A stretch of DNA of 38,868 nt, from assembly GCA_947594595.1 (NCBI GenBank), contig CANQEE010000004.1, positions 1-38,868 of the forward strand, in the 5' to 3' direction. Each line of letters begins with the position of its first letter. Position 1 is the first letter of the stretch. A model generated the notes under the pieces. The model had not been told where the DNA came from. It saw only the letters and a program-made list of their open reading frames with translations, and searched no databases. Source of the stretch: an uncultured Bacilli bacterium. GTDB taxonomy: Bacteria; Bacillota_I; Bacilli_A; RF39; UBA660. Positions 19,031-27,377 of this stretch are shown here, piece after piece. Both the position numbers and the translations under genes were made by a program.

Positions 19031-20884
19031 TTGGTTGTTAATATCGGTGTAGGAGTTTCATTTTTTATTGTTTTACTAATTATATTGGCAGTATTTTATT
19101 CTAAACCAAGATTAGATATTATTGAAAATAAGTATTTTAAAAAGTTAATCATAGTCACTTTATTTGGATTACTTATTGAAGTTGTCATATATAATTGTGT
19201 AATGGGTGCTATCTTTTCAAAAAAGATATATTATGATATTTTAATTAAAATTCTTTATTTATATTATTGCCTATGGATGTATTATTTTGTATGTTATGGT
19301 TTTGTTATTTTTTATCAAGTGAAAGATGCAACAGATTCAAAGTATAGATTATTCAAAAATTTAATTACTGGTTTTTATGTAATTGCTTTTCTTTGTAGCG
19401 TTCTCCTTCCAATTACGCTAACAATCAATGACGAATATATTTATCCATATGGAATTGGTACAACGGCCCAGTATATTATTTGTGCTTTGGGAATGAATAT
19501 CATTGGTTTTTTTGCTTTGAAAAATATTAAAATATTAAAGAAAAAGGAGGCTCTTCCTTTTATAGCTTGTACAGTGTTAGGAATTATAAGTACCATTATT
19601 CAAATTTTGTATCACCAATTTTTATTTATTGTTCCTTCTCATGCAATTGCAATTATACTGATGTACTTCACAATTGAAAATCCAGATATTAAAATGATAG
19701 AGCAACTAAATCTTGCCAAAAATATTGCTGAAAAAGCAAATCATGCTAAAAGTGATTTCTTATCTAGTATGTCTCATGAGATTAGAACCCCTTTAAATGC
19801 AATTGTGGGTCTATCAGAAGATATTAAAGATCATAAAGGACTTCCTAAAGATGTAGAAGATGAAGCCAAAGATATTGTTTCTGCATCACATACCTTGCTT
19901 GAGATTGTTGGAAATATTTTGGATATTAACAAAATTGAAAGTGAGAAAATGGAAATTATAGAAGTTCCATATCACTTCAAAGAAGAAATCTTAGAACTTG
20001 CTAAAATTGCAAGCACAAGAATTGGTGAAAAACCAATTGATTATCAAATCCATATTGCAGAAGATGTTCCTTATGAATTGTTGGGAGATCGCATTCATAT
20101 TAAACAGATTGTAAATAATCTTCTTACCAATGCAATTAAGTATACAGAACAAGGTTCAATAGCACTTACTGTAAAATGTATCAATCAAAATAATACAAGT
20201 CTTCTAATAATTACTTGCCAGGATACTGGACGTGGAATTAAAGCAGAAAATATAGAAAAACTGTTTACAAAATTTGAACGGCTTGGAGTTGAAAAAACAT
20301 CTACTGCAGAAGGGACAGGATTAGGACTTGCCATTACGAAAAAATTAGTTGAAATGATGGGCGGAACAATCAATGTTCAAAGTCAATATGGAAAAGGTTC
20401 TATCTTTGTAGTACAAGTGCCTCAAAAAATTAGTAAACTTGTAAATCCAAATCCAAATAAAAATGATGAGGATATAGAATTATTAAAAGTAGATGATCCA
20501 TATTCTGATAAGCGTGTTTTAATTGTTGATGATAATCAATTAAACATTAAAGTTGCAAAAGTTGCTTTAAAAGATTTCAATTTTATGTTAGAGGAATGTA
20601 CCAGTGGAAATGCCTGCCTTGAAAAGATAAAAGCAGGGAATCAGTATGATTTAATTTTAATGGATATTATGATGCCAGAAATGAGTGGTGAAACAACACT
20701 TTCTGAACTTCAAAAAATAGAAGGCTTTCATACACCAGTAATTGCTCTAACTGCCGATGCAATTCAAGGTGCTAAAGAAAAATACTTACAAGAAGGATTT
20801 AGTGATTACGTATCTAAACCATTTACAAAGGATGTTATCAAAGAAAAGATCGATAAAATAATTCTTCCTCGAAAAGAAAAGTAA
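19031..20884 (+). CDS. 7TM-type hybrid sensor histidine kinase with C-terminal receiver
   Basis: About 7 N-terminal TM segments, FLSSMSHEIRTPLNAIVGL (H box), NNLLTNAIKYTEQG (N box), DTGRGIKAENI, GTGLGLAITKKLVEMMGG, REC VLIVDDNQLNIKV/LILMDIMMPEMSG/SKPF; TTG start with RBS aggtgat. Confidence 0.93.
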   Translation: MVVNIGVGVSFFIVLLIILAVFYSKPRLDIIENKYFKKLIIVTLFGLLIEVVIYNCVMGAIFSKKIYYDILIKILYLYYCLWMYYFVCYGFVIFYQVKDATDSKYRLFKNLITGFYVIAFLCSVLLPITLTINDEYIYPYGIGTTAQYIICALGMNIIGFFALKNIKILKKKEALPFIACTVLGIISTIIQILYHQFLFIVPSHAIAIILMYFTIENPDIKMIEQLNLAKNIAEKANHAKSDFLSSMSHEIRTPLNAIVGLSEDIKDHKGLPKDVEDEAKDIVSASHTLLEIVGNILDINKIESEKMEIIEVPYHFKEEILELAKIASTRIGEKPIDYQIHIAEDVPYELLGDRIHIKQIVNNLLTNAIKYTEQGSIALTVKCINQNNTSLLIITCQDTGRGIKAENIEKLFTKFERLGVEKTSTAEGTGLGLAITKKLVEMMGGTINVQSQYGKGSIFVVQVPQKISKLVNPNPNKNDEDIELLKVDDPYSDKRVLIVDDNQLNIKVAKVALKDFNFMLEECTSGNACLEKIKAGNQYDLILMDIMMPEMSGETTLSELQKIEGFHTPVIALTADAIQGAKEKYLQEGFSDYVSKPFTKDVIKEKIDKIILPRKEK

Positions 20885-20909
20885 GAAGATAATTTAGTAA
20901 TCAAATAAG

Positions 20910-20946
20910 AAGATGATTTCAAATTTTATAGAAATCTTCTTTTTTT
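20910..20946 (+). terminator. Intrinsic terminator after hybrid kinase
   Basis: GAAGATgaTTTC...GAAATCTTCttttttt. Confidence 0.75.
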
Positions 20947-20999
20947 CAAACAAAAAGAAAGGCTTTTAAATCCTTTCTAGTTTTATAAAAATAAAATTT

Positions 21000-22604
21000 T
21001 TATTGTACTTTTTCAGTGGGTTGAACAACTTTTCCCACAAACCAAACTTCACCACTTTCTTTTTCTCGAATTAAGAAAAGATAAGGTTTATCAAATGTTA
21101 AATCAATGGTTACGACGGGAACTTCATAAAGATGTTCAAACCCATATCCTGTCGAACCAAGTCCTCCTAATCCTGTTGCAGCAGCAGCTTTAATTCCTTC
21201 ATTTGAAAATTCTATATTTGCTTTATGCATGGCCTTATCAATATACATTTTTTCTTTGGAAACAATCTTAGATAAATCAGCCTCTTCTTTAGAAAAAGCA
21301 TCTTTAATTCCTAACATTTTTAAATCCTCTATTAAATTTAAATCATAATGATAATTGAAAAGTGGAATAGAACCAACAATTTTTGTTATTTTTCTATCTT
21401 CAAAATTTTCTAGTTTAATTTCTTTTAATTGATCTAGAATGCTTTGTATTTTCTTTGCATTCAAATTTTTAATATACAAATTTATATCTTGTGGCATAAT
21501 TCCTACATATTGTAGAGTTATTCCGTTATATTCCTTTAAATCTTTTGCAAAAGCTTTGACTTCATCATCTGTATAGAATGAAAAATCTGTTGATTCATCT
21601 ATACGATTATAATTTTCATTCAAATCTTCAATAAACTGATTCACATATTCATCCACTGGTGTTGCAGTTTTTTTGTAATCCTCCGTATTTTTATCTAGCC
21701 ACTTTGTATATTCATCCGTAATTGTGGTACGAATATTTTCTTCTCCTAACTCTTTGACAATATCATAACGATTGATAGAAGCACCGATTTCAACAGCTTT
21801 AGCCTGCATTGCATTTTCATTAAATGGCAAAGATTTATAAGAATCATCTCCACAAATTTTTTCGATAAAAGCAGAGTATTTTTCATGATTATAGGAAATA
21901 CTATATAACTTTCCTTGAGAACAAGTTGTTTGTATTAAATTTTTCCATTCCATATCAATTGCAAGAGCATTGATTAAAAGAAATTTATTCTCCTTTATAT
22001 GATCATCTACTAAATTATCAATATTTCCTAGTGTTTTCTCTTTTACCCAAGAATTGATATTGTTTGCATTTTCAAAAGAATCATAGAGAAGTTCTGCATT
22101 ATATTTTTGAACTAATTTATCAGTGTAGTCTAAGTTAATATTGTCTTGATAGGTATCTTTAATAAACATAGCATTGGCAAAAGACATATTTTGACTATTG
22201 GTATATTTTTTTGTCTGATACTCTCCAATAACACTTTCAATTTGTTTTTTCGTATTTCCTTTTGCACCTTCTTGTAACATTCCCAAAGCATATTTAATGG
22301 AAAGAGGACTATAGATAATATTCTTATCTCCATCTTCTAGTTGTAAAAAGTGTAAATCAAAGTCTTGCAAATTATTTCCAGACATTCTGTATTCAGAATA
22401 GACTTCTTTTTGTTCTGTTTTCACTTTTTTTGTTTTTTCATCTTTTTCTTCTAAAAGAATCGCTGTAGCAATTAAACCACAGGAAATGCCTATTAAAAGA
22501 ATCAGTACGAGAATAATTCCTTTCTTCCTTTTTTTCTTAGGTGAAATATTATTTGTATCACTTGAACTCATATCTTCTGAAACGCTTTTTTCTATTTCTT
22601 CCAT
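21000..22604 (-). CDS. Membrane-anchored serpin-family protein with large internal insertion
   Basis: NIIYSPLSIKYALGMLQEGAKGNTKKQIESVIG, NINSWVKEKTLGNIDNLVDDHI, LLINALAIDMEW, hinge NEGIKAAAATG, C-terminal FDKPYLFLIREKESGEVWFVGKVVQP; N-terminal TM GIILVLILLIGISCGLIATAILL. Confidence 0.93.
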   Translation of the reverse strand: MEEIEKSVSEDMSSSDTNNISPKKKRKKGIILVLILLIGISCGLIATAILLEEKDEKTKKVKTEQKEVYSEYRMSGNNLQDFDLHFLQLEDGDKNIIYSPLSIKYALGMLQEGAKGNTKKQIESVIGEYQTKKYTNSQNMSFANAMFIKDTYQDNINLDYTDKLVQKYNAELLYDSFENANNINSWVKEKTLGNIDNLVDDHIKENKFLLINALAIDMEWKNLIQTTCSQGKLYSISYNHEKYSAFIEKICGDDSYKSLPFNENAMQAKAVEIGASINRYDIVKELGEENIRTTITDEYTKWLDKNTEDYKKTATPVDEYVNQFIEDLNENYNRIDESTDFSFYTDDEVKAFAKDLKEYNGITLQYVGIMPQDINLYIKNLNAKKIQSILDQLKEIKLENFEDRKITKIVGSIPLFNYHYDLNLIEDLKMLGIKDAFSKEEADLSKIVSKEKMYIDKAMHKANIEFSNEGIKAAAATGLGGLGSTGYGFEHLYEVPVVTIDLTFDKPYLFLIREKESGEVWFVGKVVQPTEKVQ

Positions 22605-22844
22605 TTCATTCCTCCTAGCTTATCTATGCCAATTATAGCAATCCAATTTAAAGAAGTAAATGAAATGATATGATACGCTTGTAAAATAAAGTAAAACCTA
22701 TTATATAAGCCTACTTTACATGACGGGATTATAGTATTATTGTGAAATCAGATGTTTTTAAATTTTATTTTAGTAGAATAAATAGAACTTATACAAGTAA
22801 ATATCATAAAAATTTGCATGCACTAAAAGTTGATAAAAATTATC

Positions 22845-22873
22845 TTGTGATTTCAATAGGATATCTATATAAT
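22845..22873 (+). promoter_or_regulatory. Sigma-A promoter upstream of the frameshifted HAD gene
   Basis: TTGTGA (22845-22850), 17-nt spacer, TATAAT (22868-22873). Confidence 0.7.
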
Positions 22874-22895
22874 AAACATCAAGGGGCGTGAACTT

Positions 22896-23815
22896 ATGAA
22901 AAAAATATTATTTACAGATTTATGTGGAACGCTTATTCATAAAGATAAAAAAACATGAAACAGGAAATTGGAATGATTTCTTTCTACTTGAATGAATTCT
23001 TAAAAGAAGGGAATAAAGTAGTTATTGTATCGAGTCCTGAAGGGCATGGCACTTTCTCTAGTGTGTTTGAAGGTCCTATGAAAGGAATTCATGCGACAAT
23101 CGAAGCACCTTATCAAGCTCAAATGAAATATTACCTACAGGGAAGAGATAACTTTCAAGAAACTACGCAAGTTACAAAAAAGATGGTAGACGGGAAAGCA
23201 CACTATTATGGGGAAAATGGACTAGAAGGAATTCATATTGATGAAAAGAAAAAAGCCCTTGAAGATGTTTTAAAACAGGAAATGGGACCTTATCAAATTT
23301 ATGCCTTGGGTGATAGTTATTATGATATTCCTATGTTAATAAAAACACAAGAATTAGGAGGTCAAAGTGCACTCATTAGTCAAACACTTTACCGAGATGA
23401 ACTTACGCCTGAACAAGTGATTCAAAATGAATTGACAGTAGAATTTGGTTTTCCTCTTCGTGAACGAATGGAAGCTTTACGCCAAAAATATGATGCGAAG
23501 TTTGATTTTTTTCAGGATCCTATTTACTTTTCCTTGATAGAAAAACAAGAGGCAAGAAAACAAACGTTATATGAACAACTTTCCTTAGGAACTCTTGATT
23601 TAGATGAATGTAATCGAAAATACCATTGTTATTTAGAATACTATACCTATGAATGGTTAGCATTATCACTTCCATGGGATGGGTTTAATGGTCCTTTTAA
23701 GAAAGCCAATCAAAACAACCATTTAACTTCCGAAAAAGTAAATGAACTTTTAGAAACCATACCTTGTTATCCTACATTTACAGAATACTATAAAAAAGTA
23801 TTAAAAAGATTCTAA
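22896..23815 (+). pseudogene. HAD-superfamily hydrolase-like gene, split by -1 frameshift at an A7 tract
   Basis: Frame 1 from 22896: MKKILFTDLCGTLIHKDKKT*; continues in -1 frame (ORF 22955-23815) with VVIVSSPEG and IYALGDSYYDIPML HAD motifs; adding one A restores one ORF. Confidence 0.75.
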
Positions 23816-23893
23816 GTACACATCCTTGTTTTTATTTGAATAGGTTTTTAAGAGTTTCACAAACTATAAAAAGATGACTGAGATGTTAACTCA

Positions 23894-23923
23894 TTGACAA
23901 AAGAGGAAAAAGTATTGTAAAAT
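23894..23923 (+). promoter_or_regulatory. Promoter of the gatCAB-asnS-aspS operon
   Basis: TTGACA (23894-23899), 18-nt spacer, TAAAAT (23918-23923). Confidence 0.7.
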
Positions 23924-23934
23924 AACATTTGAAA

Positions 23935-24178
23935 ACGTGGAAGAAGAGAAGTAGTGATATTCCTATCTTGTAGAGAGTTTGCAAATGGGTGAAATGCAAA
24001 TAGATATATATCATGAATAACACTTCAGAGTGCTTAAAGAAATCAAAAAGAAAGTAGACTAAGTCGGGACCTAGGCCGTTATCCTAGAAAAAGTGATTTT
24101 CCAACTTTGGAGAATAAATTGGGTGGTACCACGGGTAGAAGTTCTCGTCCCTTTGAGGGATTAGGACTTCTTTTTTTC
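23935..24178 (+). promoter_or_regulatory. T-box riboswitch leader upstream of gatC, candidate Asn (AAC) specifier
   Basis: TGGGTGGTACCACGG at about 24119; terminator hairpin ending GGACTTCTTTTTTT; specifier context AATAACACTTCAGAGTG (AAC at 24019-24021), aligned with GGATCACTTTCAAGTG of the ileS T-box. Confidence 0.93.
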
Positions 24179-24196
24179 GGACGAGAAGGAGGATTT

Positions 24197-24493
24197 ATGA
24201 TTTCAAAAGAAAAATTAAAAGAATATGCAGCAAAATTGATGTTTGATATGGAAGAGTCTGAATATGAAACTTTACAAAAAGAATTTGAAGTGATCTTAAA
24301 ACAGATGGATCTTATTGAAAAAATTCCCAATATAAAGGAAGTAGAACCTATGCATTTTCCGTATCTTAACGATGAAGCAAAATTAAGAGAAGATGTTGTT
24401 GATGAGAGAGAAACACTTACAACCCAAGAAGTTCTTGCAAATTGTTTTCATCAAGTAAAAGATCAAGTAAAAGTTCCAAAGGTGGTGGAATAA
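24197..24493 (+). CDS. gatC: Asp/Glu-tRNA amidotransferase subunit C
   Basis: KLMFDMEESEYETLQKEFEVILKQMDLIEKI, VEPMHFPY; RBS aaggagg before ATG 24197; followed by gatA. Confidence 0.93.
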   Translation: MISKEKLKEYAAKLMFDMEESEYETLQKEFEVILKQMDLIEKIPNIKEVEPMHFPYLNDEAKLREDVVDERETLTTQEVLANCFHQVKDQVKVPKVVE

Positions 24494-25945
24494 ATGGAAT
24501 ATAGAAAAAGTGGAATTCAAGAGTTAAGAAAGGCTCTTGATGAGGGAAAAGTAACCAGTGAAGAATTATTTGAGACTGCTAAAAAATTAGCAAAAGCCTC
24601 TCAAGAAGTATATAATCCTTTTGTAACGATTTTAGAAAAGTTCAAACAAAAAAGAAAAGCAGAGAGTATTCTTACAGGAATACCTTATGCTTTAAAAGAT
24701 AATTTATCAACCTCCAACATTTTAACGACAGCTTCTAGTAATATTTTAAAAAACTATATTCCTGTATATGACGCAACAGTGTATAAAAAATTAAAAGAAA
24801 GTGGAGCCGTTTTGGTTGGAAAAACAGTACTTGATGAACTTGCCATGGGAGGAACAGGAACAACAGGAAATACAGGTATTGTTAGAAATCCATGGGATCC
24901 TCAACGTGAAATCGGAGGTTCGAGTGCAGGAAGTGCTTGTGCAGTTGCACTTGGAATAGTTCCATTTTCTCTTGCTAGTGATACAGGTGACTCTATTCGA
25001 AAGCCAGCTGCCTTTGGTGGAATTGTAGGGTATAAACCAACTTATGGACTTCTTTCCCGTTATGGTCTTTTTGCTTTCGCATCCAGCCTAGATCATGTAG
25101 GATGTTTTACAAGAAGTGTTGAAGATGCTGCCATTGTAACTAATCTTATTAAAGGTAAAGATCCACATGATATGACTACTTTTAATAGTGAAAAAATGGA
25201 TTTAATCAGTCATTTGAAAGAGGATATTCAAGGAAGAAAACTTTTCTATATTAAAGAAATTGTTGAAGAAGAATATGAAGATGAAACTAGTAAAGCCATT
25301 TTAGAGAACTTTTTTGAAACCATAGAAATCATAAAGAAAGCAGGATTTATAGTAGAAGGAGTTTCAATAGACAAGTATTTACTTGAAGCTATCTATCCTA
25401 CTTATATGGCAATTTCTTGTGCAGAAGCTACGAGTAATAATGCCAACTTAACAGGAATTCAATTTGGTGTTCGTGGGGAAGGGAAAACAGTTGATGAAAT
25501 TATGTTTTCTGCAAGGACCAAAGGTTTTTCAGAATTGATTAAACGTCGTTTTGTTTTAGGAAGTTATATTCTTCAAAAAGAAAATCAAGAAAAATTATAT
25601 TTAAATGCTTGTAGAATTAGAAGACTTTTAGTAGAACGTCTTACAGAATTATTTCAAAAATATGATGGACTTCTTCTTCCTTGTAGTGGAGGAATTGCTC
25701 CTACTTTTGATGAGGCAACAGATCAATTATCAGATCGCTATCTTTTATTAGAAAATCATATGGCTCTTGGAAACTTTGGAGGATTTCCTAGTATTACACT
25801 GCCTTGTGGATTGATAAAAGGCTGTCCAATTGGAATCAATTTAACCAGTGCAGTTAAAGCAGATGAACTTCTTTTAAATATGGCCTATAAAATAGAAGAG
25901 CAACTTCCATATAAAGGACAAATAGGAGGGGATTTAGATGTATAA
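24494..25945 (+). CDS. gatA: Asp/Glu-tRNA amidotransferase subunit A
   Basis: Amidase signature IGGSSAGSACAVALG, SLASDTGDSIRKPAAFGGIVGYKPTYG; catalytic Lys YALKDN. Confidence 0.96.
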   Translation: MEYRKSGIQELRKALDEGKVTSEELFETAKKLAKASQEVYNPFVTILEKFKQKRKAESILTGIPYALKDNLSTSNILTTASSNILKNYIPVYDATVYKKLKESGAVLVGKTVLDELAMGGTGTTGNTGIVRNPWDPQREIGGSSAGSACAVALGIVPFSLASDTGDSIRKPAAFGGIVGYKPTYGLLSRYGLFAFASSLDHVGCFTRSVEDAAIVTNLIKGKDPHDMTTFNSEKMDLISHLKEDIQGRKLFYIKEIVEEEYEDETSKAILENFFETIEIIKKAGFIVEGVSIDKYLLEAIYPTYMAISCAEATSNNANLTGIQFGVRGEGKTVDEIMFSARTKGFSELIKRRFVLGSYILQKENQEKLYLNACRIRRLLVERLTELFQKYDGLLLPCSGGIAPTFDEATDQLSDRYLLLENHMALGNFGGFPSITLPCGLIKGCPIGINLTSAVKADELLLNMAYKIEEQLPYKGQIGGDLDV

Positions 25946-27377
25946 AGTTGTCATTGGATTAGAAGTACACTGTGAAATAGAAACTCATTCGAAAAATTTT
26001 TCTTCGGCTTGTAATACTTATACACAACTTCCTAATATCCATGTTGCACCTGTTGATTTAGGACTTCCTGGAATCTTACCAGTAGTCAATAAAGAAGCTT
26101 GTAAAAAAGCTTTAAAAACAGCGATGGCCTTATCTTGTTCTATTCCAGATGAAATCATGTTTGATCGAAAAAACTATTTTTATCCAGATTTACCAAAAGG
26201 GTATCAAATTACACAAGTTACAAAACCAATGGGAAAAAATGGATACTTAGATATTGAAGTAGGAGGAAAAGAAAAAAGAATTTATATTCATCAACTTCAT
26301 CTAGAAGAAGATACTGCTAGTCTAGATCATGCAGATCAGTATTCCTTGATTGATTACAACCGTAGTGGAATTCCTTTGATGGAGATTGTAACAGAACCTT
26401 GTATAGAAAGTGCAGAAGAAGCTGTTATTTTCCTAGAAGATTTACGAGATGTTTTTTTGTTTTGTGAAGTGAGTGAAGCAAGAAGTAATAAAGGACAAAT
26501 GAGATGTGATGTCAATATTTCTTTAATGGAAGAAGGAAGTTCTACTTTAGGAACGAAGGTTGAAATGAAAAACATCAATGCTTTCAATAGTGTAAAAGCA
26601 GCCATTGAATATGAGATTCAAAGACAAAGTGCTCTTCTAGATCGAGGAGAGAAAGTGATTCAAGAAACGAGAAGAATTGATGAAGATGGAAAAACTTATT
26701 CTATGCGTGAAAAAGTAGATGCAGTGGATTATAAATACTATATAGAACCAAATCTTCCCCCTGTACGTTTAAAAGAGGAAGAAAAGGAAGAAATTAGAAA
26801 AAGTGTTCCCTTATTAAAGCTTGCAAGAAAGAAAAAATATATCGAAGAGTATGGATTAAGTGAATATGATGCAGCAGTCCTTTCTAAAAACAAACAAATT
26901 GCAGATTATTTTGAAAAAATCATTGCTCTTGGAAGTAACATTCCACTGACTGTAAATTTTGTAACAACAAGTGTTTTAAGTTCATTGAAGAAATTAGAAA
27001 TTGACTTGAAAGATTTCTTTATTACAGCAGAAATGTTAAGTGGTGTAATTGATTTGGTTGCGAAAGAAAAAATTTCTTTAGATCATGGAAAAAAGATCTT
27101 ATATCAAGCTCTTCAAAAGAAAAAGGATCCAAGAGAAATTATTCAAGAATCTCATCTAGAACAAATTCATGATGAAAAGATCTTATTAACTTATATCCAA
27201 GAAGCTCTTTTAGAAAATGAGGAGCAAGTAAGACAATATGTAGAAGAAGGAAATACTTATGTAATTAACTTTTTTATTGGAAAAGTTATGCAAAAAAGTA
27301 ATCGACAAGCGAATCCCAATAAAACTTTAGAACTTATTCAACAAGAACTAGAAAGGAGAAAGCAAAATGGATGTTAA
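25938..27377 (+). CDS. gatB: Asp/Glu-tRNA amidotransferase subunit B
   Basis: VIGLEVHCEIETHSKNFSSA, FDRKNYFYPDLPKGYQITQ, DYNRSGIPLMEIVTEP, MRCDVNISL. Confidence 0.97.
   Translation: MYKVVIGLEVHCEIETHSKNFSSACNTYTQLPNIHVAPVDLGLPGILPVVNKEACKKALKTAMALSCSIPDEIMFDRKNYFYPDLPKGYQITQVTKPMGKNGYLDIEVGGKEKRIYIHQLHLEEDTASLDHADQYSLIDYNRSGIPLMEIVTEPCIESAEEAVIFLEDLRDVFLFCEVSEARSNKGQMRCDVNISLMEEGSSTLGTKVEMKNINAFNSVKAAIEYEIQRQSALLDRGEKVIQETRRIDEDGKTYSMREKVDAVDYKYYIEPNLPPVRLKEEEKEEIRKSVPLLKLARKKKYIEEYGLSEYDAAVLSKNKQIADYFEKIIALGSNIPLTVNFVTTSVLSSLKKLEIDLKDFFITAEMLSGVIDLVAKEKISLDHGKKILYQALQKKKDPREIIQESHLEQIHDEKILLTYIQEALLENEEQVRQYVEEGNTYVINFFIGKVMQKSNRQANPNKTLELIQQELERRKQNGC

Noticed and set aside
22742-22891. 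GTG-initiated 49-aa open frame between serpin and HAD genes (VKSDVFKFYFSRINRTYTSKYHKN...)
   Set aside because: No RBS, overlaps the HAD promoter, and short open frames are common in this AT-rich sequence.
22938-22958. Classical X XXY YYZ programmed -1 frameshift site (A AAA AAC)
   Set aside because: The heptamer is not in the zero-frame phase required for tandem slippage; simple A-tract slippage or error is more likely, so it is reported only as an A7 frameshift.
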